Shown piece by piece: positions 11,262 through 24,900 of a stretch of 64,000 nt of DNA; the stretch's first letter is position 1; every line of letters begins with the position of its first letter. The DNA is from Actinostola sp. cb2023. Its lineage: Eukaryota > Cnidaria > Anthozoa > Actiniaria > Actinostolidae. The stretch lies in the NCBI GenBank assembly GCA_033675265.1, contig JAUJYZ010000450.1, positions 158,501-222,500 on the forward strand, given 5' to 3'. The translations under genes and the position numbers were made by a program. The notes under the pieces are model-generated. The model was given only the letters and a program-made list of their open reading frames with translations, was not told the origin of the DNA and did not search any database.

Positions 11262-11537
11262 TACAGCTATTTCAAAAAAGGTTGGTGAAGGTTTTGTTGC
11301 ATCTTGCATACCAAGCCCGAAATGTATTGTGGATCATATATAAATAATGTCAGCATGCACATACAGAAGAAAATATGCCGGCTCCATCATTGCGAAGACA
11401 ATGTTTGGGAAAATTCCCAGAGTCCATATTGTTGTGACCTTTCGCTGACTCCATTCACATCGCCCATAGTGCATTTCGGGCTTGGTATGCAAGATGCAAC
11501 AAAACCTTCACCAACCTTATTTTTTTAAATAGCTGTA
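11262..11537. mobile_element. Tc1/mariner-type MITE, TIR TACAGCTATTTC
   Basis: Ends TACAGCTATTTCAAAAAAGG and its complement continue as arms of about 75 bp through TTGCATACCAAGCCCGAAATG. TA dinucleotides lie at both tips. Non-coding. Confidence 0.8.
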
Positions 11538-11938
11538 GACAAGAACTAAATTTCAATAGTTGATGAACATTTGTGATGCATTGATTTTTCATCACGAACA
11601 AAATTTCGTGCACGTATTAAAAGAATAAAGATAGTCTAACTAAACATCAAAATCGAATTCACGATTTAAAAAAATGCATTTTGCGACTGGAGAAAAACAG
11701 ACACGGTCTGCAGATTAAGACTCGTGCTACAACAGGTAGCCCGAGTAATTACAAGTAGAGTAGTAGTCCTCGTTCCCAGAAAGCCCGAGTTCACGCAGTT
11801 ATGCGTCTTGTTCGTTATCAAACCCCCTCGTTCGATCAACACTACATTCTGCTGATCCTGGGTGAACAACTAACGGCCTAGTCACGTAACCTCGACTGTG
11901 TGATTCAAGAATTCATTCTGATCATCCGAAACTTCAAG

Positions 11939-12034
11939 ATGACGACCTTGGATGAAACATCTCGTAGTTTGGCTGTAGTGGACTGGGTAATCATCGCTGC
12001 ATACTTTGTGCTATGCCTTGGCGTTGGTTTGTTT
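11939..12034 (+). CDS. SLC5 exon 1 (start codon, TM1)
   Basis: ATG at 11939 opens 32 codons ending GVGLF directly before a GTAAGT donor (phase 0). The frame is open upstream to a GTG, but 11939 is the first ATG and gives an N-terminus of typical length. The segment [19 protein letters not shown] is the first transmembrane helix, preceded by a short acidic N-tail as in other SLC5 proteins. Confidence 0.85.
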
Positions 12035-15000
12035 GTAAGTAGAGTACAGTATAACGTAGTTCTAATAGTATTTGCAGTCGAAGGGGATTTATGCGGAACA
12101 TCTACCATTAACTAGATAGTTAGCGTGCCGTAAATACACGGTAGTTCCTGTAGATATAGAATACACATGTACATGTGCGAAACGATAACAGAGACATGCG
12201 CACAAAACAACATAAACTTGACTTGCACAATACCGTATATTAGAAGTCATATTGCTTTAGTGTAGTATTTCTACACTAGACGCGACAAAAAAATTTCTGT
12301 CTAGTAATGTTTATCTACGCATGTCGCGGTCTCTAACACGTCTTTATTCAATTCTGCGAGTGTATCACAAATCACTGACTTCCAAATACTTACATGCTTC
12401 AGTGTGCAACTATGTACGACAAGTTCTCGATGAATACCTCAGTTTTCAAAGAAGTATATTGTCAAAGAAACTTAGCTTTAGTCAGTGCATGATTTTCTTG
12501 TTGATTTTGTTATAAATTCAAAATCGAAATATGATGTTTCAAATACATGTAGTGATCGAGAGAACCCAAGATACCTTCGATCATTGTTTGAATATTAGAC
12601 GCCCAGATGACCCTATTCTTCGTGTGCAACCAAATTTAGAAATATTATTTCCTTTGCCAAATAAAATAAAATGCTTATGAGTTTGTAGAGCTATCAAAAT
12701 AACAACTCTGGAGCACTTTTGGAGCACTAGAGCATTTCCTTACCGAGCTATGGGCGAACGAAGTTTCCAAATATTTGGTGTAAATGTATGGCGGCGCCAT
12801 GTACAAATTTGTTAATTTTGTTTTCCACGACTTTTCAGAGACCTGGCGAGCAGCCGACTAGCGTTTGGTAAGTGTTGCGTGACACAATTCAAACTTCGAT
12901 AACTCGGACACAAAACATCGAACCCATCTGAAAATTTCTACAATGATTCTTATTACAATTCTCTAAAACACTGCAAAGAATCAAGTTGATATGATCCATA
13001 ACTAAATTTTAGTATTAATTTTTGTGGTATGTGTTATAATATATAGTTAGGACATTTACATATATGGATAATTATTATATATAGTCTAAGGGCGCGTTCA
13101 CACTGGGGTTCTAGATCGATCTGAGATCGATCTAGGTCAAATGCGAGCTAAGTGTGAACGCAATTTTTTTTTCTAGATCGATCTCAGATCGATCTACAAC
13201 TCCAGTGTGAACGCTCCCTCAGATCGATCTGAGATCGATCTCAGATCGATCTGAGATCGATCTCAGATCGATCCAAGTGTGAACGCAATTTTTTTTTCTA
13301 GATCGATCTCAGATCGATCTCAGATCGATCCAAGTGTGAACGCAAGCGAGCTAGAAGTGGGATATGTTTATATAATTAGAAATGTCAGCTATATTTTATA
13401 GTAACATTTACATACATATGTTTTATTTAATATTTCCCGTAGGGCGTGTCAGTCACAATTTACATTTATAAAGAAATGCGAAAATAGACGGTCATTTATT
13501 GTATCACGGCTCGTTCGGTGATGGAAAAGCCGCGTATAGCACAGTTCCGTGTGAACGGAACGCCTAAACGTACAACTTTTTGAACGGTTACAAATTCGTC
13601 CGGAACCGTGTGGATGGCCGTTAGGTTGGATGTTCAAAGCGCAACAACTGAAACGAGATATAATGGCGCTTTTTGAGCAAACTTGAAATAATCCAAATAA
13701 TTATTATTTGTATTTTTAATTCCTGCGGGGACTCATCAGTTTCTCAATATATCACTGCGTAAACTGCAGCTTATAAGCCCTGGGCTTATACAAGTTCGTA
13801 ATGGTTTATGGGTGGGCTTATAAACGGCAATTGTTGTTGTTTGAAAGTATATGGGTCTATAACCGGGAAGGCTTATAAGATGGGGGAGGGGGCGGTATGG
13901 CCTTATTTTGAGCGTTCACCCAACAGTACCCACGTGCAGGACTTGCGACATTTTGGGCGAGCGCTTAATTGCAAGCACCTTTTCACACGATTTTTCTGTT
14001 GAAGTCATAAACGGCCTGCACAAACCAAAGCTATGTAGACTACACTAGTGACAGCGCCATCTAAGCCTGGTCATTTTCAAAAGCAATATACGCCACGTTT
14101 ACAAGCAGCAAAGGCATGATTCCAATGATCCCGCAATGTTGTGGTACAACATCACGAATAATCACGTGCATCACTCGAGCGTACTGCTCATGAATGTTCA
14201 CAACTAATTTACATATAAGCAGAATCATGACCATATAAAAACGAGTTTAACACGAAATCATATCTACTAACATTGAAAATTTTCACCATATAGCAAATGT
14301 AACTCAGAGAAACAGAAGAAAGAAAGAAAAAAAAAAGAATTATTGATACTACATTTGACTGGGATTCGAACCCGAGACTTCTGCGTCGTAGTCCAACGTC
14401 TTACCTATTCTCCCAAAAATAACAACTTTTCAAGTACCAGTGTGAACGCAAATCCAAAGTGGACTCAGATCGATCTGAGATCGATCTGAGATCGATCTCA
14501 GATCGATCCAAGTGTGAACGCAATTGTTTTTTCTAGATCGATCTCAGATCGATCTCAGATCGATCTAGAACCCCAGTGTGAACGCGCCCTTAGATTTAGT
14601 TAGGATTTAATCTAACATTAAAATTTTTAAAAGTATATTATATTTATATTTTTGTTTAATATATATTTGTTTTTGTTCACGTTCACGTTTTAACGAGCTT
14701 TGTAGCTCCTAGGTGATTACGTGTTGAAATAAATTATTAAATAAATTATTAAAATTATGTGACGTCACTTGCACACGAAGAATAGACCTCTTGCACGGTA
14801 CACCTAGAGAGAACCCAAGATGGTCGATACCTTCGATCAATTGTTTGAGTATTAGACGCCCAGATGACCCAATAGACCTCTTGCACGCTATATTGCTAAG
14901 CAAAGAAATCCATGGTCAACCGGTTCCAATTTTACTCGGGCTTTCGTGTGGAAGACCCGAGTCTAAAATGCAGGTCGTTCTTCTTCTTCAGTCAAACGAC

Positions 15001-15042
15001 TGAATATGTTAATAAATGATGGTGATGATGATGATGATGATG

Positions 15043-15079
<37 letters not shown>

Positions 15080-18000
15080 GTCGTCGTCGTCGTATTTGAC
15101 CTCAAATCGACAGGTCTCATTAAAGATGTTCCTAGCTTGTTTGGGAGCGCGGAGATTGGAGAGAGGAGAATTAGACCATGAACTCACATGGTGCCATGTA
15201 CTGTGTACTGAAGTTAAATGACGACATAATTGGGATCAAGTATATATCAGTATCGCACAACTGACACAAGATTGAAATCTAAGCGAAGTCAATGTCTTCT
15301 ATTCTTTGTGTTATTTTGTGTTGTGATGAGCTTATAACACCGATAGATCTTTATGTTTGTGCCTTTCGAGGTTTTTCTGAGTTTTTGAAATCGTTCAGTT
15401 GCAAGGAAATCTTTTGAATGCCCAGAATACAGGAAATATATATTGTACGTAGTAAAAATAAATGCATCACAGATGCTCATCAACTATATGAACTTTTTAA
15501 CAGTTTTTTTCAGTTAACAGTTCTTGGCTATATTTACACTTCTTTGCTTCCAAACATTGTTCAGTCACGCTGCGATGTCTAGTTTATTTAGTGATTCGCT
15601 GAGTTTGTGAAATCGTTTTTGCATGGAACTGCTGCATGTTCTACCGACCGAGTCACGCAACGAGCGACCAAACACTGTTTTAGTCGCGCTGTGATGTCTA
15701 TATTTAGTTCAAAGAGCCATTAGTTAGTTATAATAATAGCCGGTTAGTTCTAATTTTCCCTCATACTACATATATGCGTGATTCGAATGACTCCATCAAC
15801 CATCGTTCTCTCTTCGACGATAGTCATTATTCCCCGAAATTTGTGACTCTCATGAAGGCCTTCTAACAAATAAAGAATGTTACGATAGTTTAAAAGAGAT
15901 GGGTAATAATAAAACTCCTGGAATGGATGGACTAAGTAAAGAATTTTATGTAACTTTCTGGAATGAGCTAGGACAAATGATGGTCGATTGCTTAAATTAT
16001 AGTTTTGAAACGGGATCTTTATCAACTACTCAAAATCAAGTTTGTGTTACATTATTGGAAAAGCCCGAAAAAGATATTCGATTTATTGAAAACTGGCTAG
16101 CGCCCAATTAGCCTGATAAATGTAGATGCTAAGATTTGTAGTAAGGTTAATCGAATCGTTAACTTGTTGCCTAAACTTATACATCCCAACCAAGCAGCTT
16201 TTGTGAAAGGACGAAACATAGACGACCCTTTAAGGTTTATAGCAGATCTGATTCGACTATTCAGAAAGTAGTGATGATCGATCAAATATTCTCTTTGCAG
16301 CAGACTTTCAAAAGGCGTTTGATTCAATTGAGCATAGCTTCATTTTGGCTGTTCTTCGGCATTTTGGTTTCGGAGATGACTTTATTGGATAGATAACAAC
16401 ACTACTCACGAAATCCATAGTTAGTCTACTAACTATGCGAAATCTAAAAGCTGTATTCTTAAAGCAATGGAAAAGCTTCTGACTTTTTTGAACTAAAACG
16501 GGGGACAAAACAAGGGGACCCAATTTCTCCTTATTTGCTTATTTTGACTATTGAAATAATGGCCCAATAAGCCAGTTCACGCTGTCGGCCGCCATTTTGA
16601 ATTGGGGCAAACTCGGCAAAATTGATAGAAATCTGGATCACTGTGTTTGTGCCTATTTATCTCAGATCTAGGGTAAGACATCACAGTCATCTCTTTAATT
16701 GTATATTGTCGATATATAGAAATAATTACTGTGGGATATTCACATACACCAAAATGCAGAGTCGGGACGACGAGGTATGTGAAATCACATGCATGCTCAA
16801 GGATCGGGATCACAGACCCTGGATCAGGGAACACATGCTTGGGATCGGGATCATATGAGCCAAATTAGGGATCAAATAATTTTTACTGGGATCAGTACCG
16901 TTTGTCGGGATCATGGATCAAATTTTCGGATAAAAATGATCAATTCTGTCACGACCCTTTGAATGACGACAGACACCTTACGTCTTACTGTCCTGCTTAG
17001 CGAAATGTATTCCTTAAAAAGAGAAAACTTACGAAGAGTAATAACCAGTGCAGCATTCATGCAGAGACCGTCTAGAGGGTGTACATTGTATGTGATTTGT
17101 CAAACTGTCTGTCTGTCTGTCTGGTAGGTTTTCACGATGCCCGAGTACTTAAACAAACGTTTTCAAAGTCGTTCAGTCAGGACGTACCTCACCATTGCCG
17201 CCCTTTTGTCTTACGTCTTCACTAAAACGTCGGTAAGTATTACATTCCAAACCCTACATACGAAGAATCCTTTATTGTACAATTCTAATATCCCAATTCC
17301 TTATTTGGTATACGGCTACTGTGTCCTTGCTTATCTCCAGTCTCTCCTGCTACTTTTCCTACAGCTCATCTAAAGGAAACCTTTTCATATATTCAGTTAT
17401 CAATAAAAAATATTGAAGTTTTATATTTTATAGTTTGAACCGTTGCCGCAGATACTGATAGGAAACGAACGATAGCTAAGAAGACATTGGGGAAAGAGGA
17501 CGACGAAAGGACTGTCGCAAAGATAGAAAATTTTGAAACTGAGCCACCAATTCAATAAAGCCATAAATAATGCCTGCTACAACTGCAAAAACTCAGCACA
17601 CAACGAAGACACTAGCTAATATACCTGCTTTTTACCGATACGGCGGCCATTTTGGATTCTATTGTTTTGGCTAGAACATTATGGGATGCTCAGGGTGCAA
17701 ATGACCCAAACACTCCCAAAACATGTGGAGTCGCGTCAATATATAATTTTCTATTTCACTCTAACCATAGTGTTGTATGACTTAATATCTACATGTGTTG
17801 TGTATTGTTGTATAATTTTGTACAAATTAATTGCTATAAATTAGGTTTTCGTAGTTTTTCATGGCCAAATGGTTACTAGCTTGCACCCTGGGCATCCCAT
17901 ACTTCAAGATGGCTGCCGTATCGGTAAAAAGGTCTATTGTTTCAAAAGTTGTTTGTGTTAGGTTGATATCTACGCCGGTAGTCTGTTCCTATACGAGGCT

Positions 18001-21000
18001 GTAGGATGGAATGTTTACATATCAGCTGCCGTTGTTCTCGCGATAACAGCTATTTATACTCTACTTGGTAAGTTAGAAAATTAGAAAAACAGTAATTATA
18101 ATTCAATAAAATGTTCAATGTTCATTGCAAACATACAACTGTTTTTAAATATGTTCTCCTAGAGAACTGAATCGCCTCATGCGATCTCGGTCGATCCCCA
18201 ATTGCATAATCATTTTCGGGTTGAATATGATATTATAAACATAGAGACTGGGAGCAGTGAGCTGGTGCTCAAAAGCGTCACAAAATGATTTTTTTTGAAA
18301 ATACAAAATATGCAATTTCGTTTATGTAAAATTGTAGACAATAACGAAGAACATCAGAATCGATATTTTTCATTTATTATTATTAAAATAACACCAATTA
18401 TTCTGGCCATCAATGGAATAATCCGCGTGTGGCCTGGTAACGAGTCTAAACACATCTTATTCTATTTGTGAAAAACTGCTATAAATTTTAGCATGATCAT
18501 AAAATATTAGTGTTAAATACGAGAATTAAGGTAATTCCCTTGTTTTGTATTGCGCACGCTCAATTGCGCACGATTCTGAAGCTCGCGCGAGCTTGCGCAC
18601 AATGGAGACCATTGGAACTCGTTAAATATTTCAAATGTAACTGACGTTTTTTCAAAATAAATCGAAAACGAGAATGGTGGCCCCCATTTTTTTGAGTTCT
18701 TTAATAATCGGTGCTGCGTATGATATATCGAAATATGAAGGAACGTTTATTGGATAAATTTTCAAACATTTAGATGAGAATAGTTAAAGCGTACGATTTC
18801 TGGACGCACATACTTGCATGTTTCGTTAATATTTCAACAATCATAGTCATTCAGTTACTTTGATTGATTTAGTAGAAGTAAACTTAGAATTATATGTAAT
18901 CTATGTTGTAAGGAAGTTCTTTGGACCGAGAAAAAAGGTTTTTCATTACAACTTCCGGTTGCTACCACATTTGGCTATACACCTATAAATTGATATATTT
19001 GAAGAGCATCTAGCGCGAAAACGAGAATGGTGACCCCCTCTTTTTATTGCAGTTTTTAAATGTTCATTACATAATTAATGTCCATGCCAAGTTTCAGAAC
19101 AAAGTTATTGGCAAAACTTATTTTAAGGAATTATAAAGAGCCGAAAAGGTTTTGCGTGACTACGTGTTGTATTATGCAAATCATTGGCCTTTGTGTCGAC
19201 AAAAAATTCAGGAAACTTCCTAGGGTAACAGAAAAATAAAATTAACCAGTGTAAGATATTTTTTACCGCCATACTATTATATGCTGAATGGACAACTTGC
19301 TCCCAAAAATCTGTTGAAATCCTGATTGAAGTACTGGCATTAAAGCGCGAAATTTGAAAGACAAATGATGTTTTGATTGTATTTTTTTTTGTCTGTCGAC
19401 AGATGCATTCAGTCAACTTTGATGTTATATAATTACTGAAGTATAAGTCCGATTTTAAACAGAGGAACGCCAAATTGTTAATAAATTAATGGACTTTATA
19501 TATTTCTTATAGTTTCTGATTTTCTATCTGGATTTGAAAATTTTTTTTTTTCGTCAAAACATATAGTTATGTAGAAAATCGGAACAAAAGGGGACACCTA
19601 ATCTTTCATTGAAAACTTCCGCAATAATCTACAAACCAAAACGTCTTTAAGGAATTGACACTAAATATGTTTTTCTCTCATATCTCTACTTATTCTAGCA
19701 ACATCACGTTTTTATTCGACTCTATTATAAAGACGAAATTCAGTGAGACAGCCGTGTACAGCTCTAAATATGTGACGGGGGACATGCTAATTTCATACAG
19801 TCCTTCCTAATTGATATCCAGATTTCACTCTAAATACAGTTTTATAGTTTTGTTTTTGCTTACTAAGCGATAATTTTATCATTTCTTGTCAAAATTGTGC
19901 TGAAATAATTGTCATTTCTCTACCCGATTACAGTAAGATCATCATGACAATTCAAACGTTCCACATAAGTTGACTTTGAGTACCAGCTCACTGCTCCCAG
20001 TCAGAAGCAAGACGGCAAGGATGGATGGGAAATCAGTAAAAGAGCCCGCATTTTTCATGCAAGGACATACTCGGGAGGTTTTGAAAATCCCACATTTCCT
20101 TTTGGTCCTAACATTCGCGAATATCGACCCGACAACGATTATATTAGTAGACTAGTTGTCATATCTCTTCATTCTGGCAATTATCATTGCTAGTAATCTC
20201 ATTTCCGTATTTTCCCCTCCCCTCCCCTCCCATTTTTCATGACTGGCTAATAGTAAGACTGCATGACATATTTCTCGTATAGGTGGTCTTATGGCTGTAA
20301 TCTTCACCGATGTTTTTCAATGTGCTATCATGCTCATTGGTGCAATCGTTCTATCCATTCTAAGTAAGTTTAATACTCAGTTGTATATTTTCCTTTTGAA
20401 TTATGGTTAGATCGTTTATTAAAACTAAAGTTACATTGCAGTTGATACTGAATACTTGCGTAACTATATACAAATGTTACCGTTTTTTAATAACGATAGT
20501 AACCTATAATATATATTTTATAATATAAAAGTCATAAAATCAGTGACAACATAGTGCAAATTTGGAAAAATGGGAAATGTTTATATGAGCTATGATGACA
20601 CATTGTCATACTCGCGGATACTGCGAATGATGAACTATATAATGACCAAAGCGATTTAAATTAAGGTATAACAAAAACTATTGTCTAGAGTTTATTTAAT
20701 ACTGTCACGTGTCACCCTCTTACCTACCTACTTATAGGTACCATACAACTCTCTCAATACTATTGTCTAGTTTAATACTGTCACGTGTCACCCTCTTACC
20801 TACCTACCTATAGGTACCATACAACTCTCTCAATACTATTGTCTAGTTTAATACTGTCACGTGTCACCCTCTTACCTACCTACCTATAGGTACCATACAA
20901 CTCTCTCAATACTATATTGTCTAGTTTAATACTGTCACGTGTCACCCTCTTACCTACCTACCTATAGGTACCATACAACTCTCTCAATACTATTGTCTAG

Positions 21001-21940
21001 TTTAATACTGTCACGTGTCACCCTCTTACTTACCTACCTATAGGTACCATACAACTCTCTCAATACTATATTGTCTAGTTTAATACTGTCACGTGTCACC
21101 CTCTTACTTACCTACCTATTGGTACCATACAACTCTCTCAATACTATTGTCTAGTTTAATACTGTCACGTGTCACCCTCTTACCTACCTACCTATAGGTA
21201 CCATACAACTCTCTCATACTATTATTGTCTAGTTTAATACTGTCACGTGTCACCCTCTTACCTACCTACCTATAGGTACCATACAACTCTCTCAATACTA
21301 TTGTCTAGTTTAATACTGTCACGTGTCACCCTCTTACCTACCTACCTATAGGTACCATACAACTCTCTCAATACTATATTGTCTAGTTTAATACTGTCAC
21401 GTGTCACCCTCTTACCTACCTACCTATAGGTACCATACAACTCTCTCAATACTATTGTCTAGTTTAATACTGTCACGTGTCACCCTCTTACCTACCTACC
21501 TATAGGTACCATACAACTCTCTCAATACTATATTGTCTAGTTTAATACTGTCACGTGTCACCCTCTTACCTACCTACCTATAGGTACCATACAACTCTCT
21601 CAATACTATATTGTCTAGTTTAATACTGTCACGTGTCACCCTCTTACCTACCTACCTATAGGTACCATACAACTCTCTCAATACTATTGTCTAGTTTGTA
21701 TTAATGGACGTTGAGAAGCGAGTTGAAAAGTGAACGGATTCCATTTTAATTTACAAATAAATGTCTCTCTGAGCAATATAATCTGTACCTTCGAGTTCCG
21801 TTGATGTCACGATGGGACGGTCGAGAGAAGGTTGGGGAAATACATTTGTCTCAATCAACATCTTTTCAAAGATGAAATATTAATTTTAGTCATGCATCTT
21901 ATCACGAGGTGAAAATCGGGCGCGGAAAAATCCCTGACAG

Positions 21941-21974
<34 letters not shown>

Positions 21975-24900
21975 GTCAATCAATCAGTCAATCAATCAAC
22001 CAATCAATCAAGCAATCAAGCAATCAATCAATCAACCAATCAATCAACCAATCAATTAATCAACCAATCAACCAATAAATCAATCAATCAACCAATCAAC
22101 CAATCAATCAATCGATCAATCAATCAATCAATCAACCAATCAACCAATCAATCAACCAATCAACCAATCAATCAATCAACCAACCAATCAACCGTACCAA
22201 TCAATCAATCAACCAATCAATCAATCAACCAACCAATCAATCAATCGATCGATCAATCAATAACTTATATTTATACACGATGGGTGTTTTTTTTTTAAAC
22301 TATGGCGAGTTGTAGGGATCGTGTCAAATCGAACCCATGACCAGCTGGGTAGGCCAACTGATTTCTATTTGCTGACAAGCTATATAAGTAACTATTTATT
22401 TACTGTAATATTCCTCCCATGCAGCGGACTATTTAACAGATAGGAGGCGAACTCAAGCCTTCTATTGGCAGATGTTACGCAATTCAGTCTATACGACTGC
22501 AATGTAATTTTTATTAAACCAGTCTATCTATCTACCAGTCTATCTATCAGATGGTTGGGGAGGGGCGCTAGCCCCGAGTCAACTATCAGAGCCGATAGAA
22601 GGCGACTATCTATAAAACATAATTTCATTTGTGTAAAAATGATTTTTTATTGATCATGAATATTCAAATTTTACGGTTATAGTAGGTTAGTTTTGAACCA
22701 ATCAAATTGCGAGTTTCACTATAGTAAGCAGTAGTGGTATTCTAATTATCTTTATGTCATCTTTAGGCTTTATGAAAGTTGGAGGACACGATGGACTATG
22801 GTCCAAATACGAAAACGCAATAGGGACACCATGGCGAGCACCAGTAGTAAATAGTACCAACAGCAGTATGATGCACCTCATGAACGCAACAAACGGCACT
22901 ACTGAGGCCTGCTACAAACTAACACCATACTGGGGAAATATGTTTAGACCAATGGATGACCCAGACTACCCCTGGTTGGGACTATGGACCACGTTGCCAA
23001 TTGTGGGTGTTTGGTATTGGTGCACTGATCAGGTGATAATATATTATACTAAACTTGCATCCTTGTGAATCTCTGAATACAATCGTCTTTACGTTTACGT
23101 GCGAAAGGAAAAGTCACAGTACGATTGCTGTCACGCGTTGGCGATCACATGGCACGGCAGAAGCCGTTTAGAGTCGTTTTGGTATGAGTCGGGAAACCTA
23201 CGGTACGGAGTTACGCGGTTGCGGTACGGAATCGAACACACATCTATTCAACCAATCACAGGGTGCAAAATCATTGCTCAACCAATCAGAATGCACTCCA
23301 CTGACAAGATGGAAGAACTTTAAAAACCATGCACTAGTGCCGTGGGTGCGACCAATGGTTTGTTGTTTGAGAATCATTCATTCTGGTGTCAAGTAAAATA
23401 CAATTATAATTATAAATCGTAGCTCCAGAACTACTCAGACCATTTACTTGACATCTGGATAAACAATGCAACGCGGCCCGTCAGTTTACGGTATGTTTTA
23501 TTTAGAGAACTACGAAGATTCTTGTTTTCACAATTGGGAAATACAATCCACAGAAAGATTGTCGAAATAATACTAAAAAACTTTAGAGAAAGGAGGAGCA
23601 GAAAATCTAAGGGATTTCCTCGTCATTAACGCTGATCATGAATGGCTATTGATTTGGGGGGTATAGTTTTCTAACTAGTAAGAACATACGTTACCGTAAA
23701 CCAATGGGCCAAGGCCCAGTATGAGATATCGAGCCTTCTAGTGACAGACTCTTGGTACAACGCATTCTTGGTGCCAAAAACAGTGGAAATCCACACAAGC
23801 CAGAAATACTCCAGTTTCGAGTTGTTTACGCGCCGCTGTACTCCTTGACTGAAGACGCATTTGCATTTGCTCAGCCTTAGCGTCAATAGACAATAATTAA
23901 CCCGGCCGTGGAATATAAATTAAAATTAAAAGGTTTTTACGTTCTCGTGACTGGGTATTTGTGCATCATTACTCGGGCCTATCCACAGGAAGCCCGAGTT
24001 ATAAATTGGGCTTTCTTTTTCTTCGTAGGTCACAAAATGGACAAATCGTCATGACAGCGCATGCGCTCGGTCGTATATCGCAGGCTCATATCGCAGGCTC
24101 ATACGAGACGTGCACGTTTGACTCATTCGAAGAAGGAAGACTTCTGTGCCTGTGGCGGAGTCGTTTGAAAAAGTTCGATATTCCTCTTTCGGACAAAGCT
24201 CATGACATCGTCGATAACTGAGATGATATATCGCTTGCTGTTAGACACGCTCTTCTCACTTACAAATGCACACGCTGTTCGTGGTAGGCCCACACTAAAA
24301 GAAGACGAGCGTTTTCGAAACGGGTCGGTCCACGAACTCGAAGAGCTACAAATCAATACAAATGAGCTACAAAATAACATAAATATGAACATTATGAACT
24401 CAAATAAGAACTCATCTGAGAACTGCATAGCTATGCACAGTGTATTACACAACACGAAGCCTGATGAACTGAAGTTTGACGACAAAAAGCAAACAGATAT
24501 CTTGAAGAAAGGTGAGAACTTCAAAGCGGCCATGATAGAATCGTACGAACTACATAAAGCTAGTACTGAATCAATATTACAAGATTGTAAACAACAGCTT
24601 ACTATTGTAGAGACGAAATCAAATGTTCGCATCCAGGCTAACCTTTGTAGTGAAAATGTTCATGATGACTCGTCAATTAATGAAATAAATGAGTTTAGAT
24701 CTCGACGTGCAATGTTTGTTTTTTGTATTGAAAAAACTGTGCCAGCATCGTCACAGATTCATCATATTGTCAATAATATAAGCTTACGTATTGCTCGACG
24801 TGACTGCTATAGACCTATTCCCAGTACTATAAAAAGACAGTCTTTTAGAAAGATCACTTACCGCTCTATTCATATTGTCTCCAAAAGAAGAAAGAAAAAG

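Noticed and set aside
12839..12867. Possible 29-nt micro-exon with good acceptor (TTTTCAG) and GTAAGT donor in the SLC5 intron
   Set aside because: It encodes RPGEQPTSV, which does not resemble the SGLT segment expected there, and its phase-2 end does not fit the phase-0 start of the exon at 17128.
20681..21699. CRISPR-like regular repeats
   Set aside because: Units are directly adjacent with no unique spacers, and the sequence is animal; the same holds for 27385-29212 and 45714-47914.
21909..22298. 129-codon Asn/Gln/Ser/Ile-repeat ORF
   Set aside because: Read-through of a CAAT microsatellite; all frames are open there.
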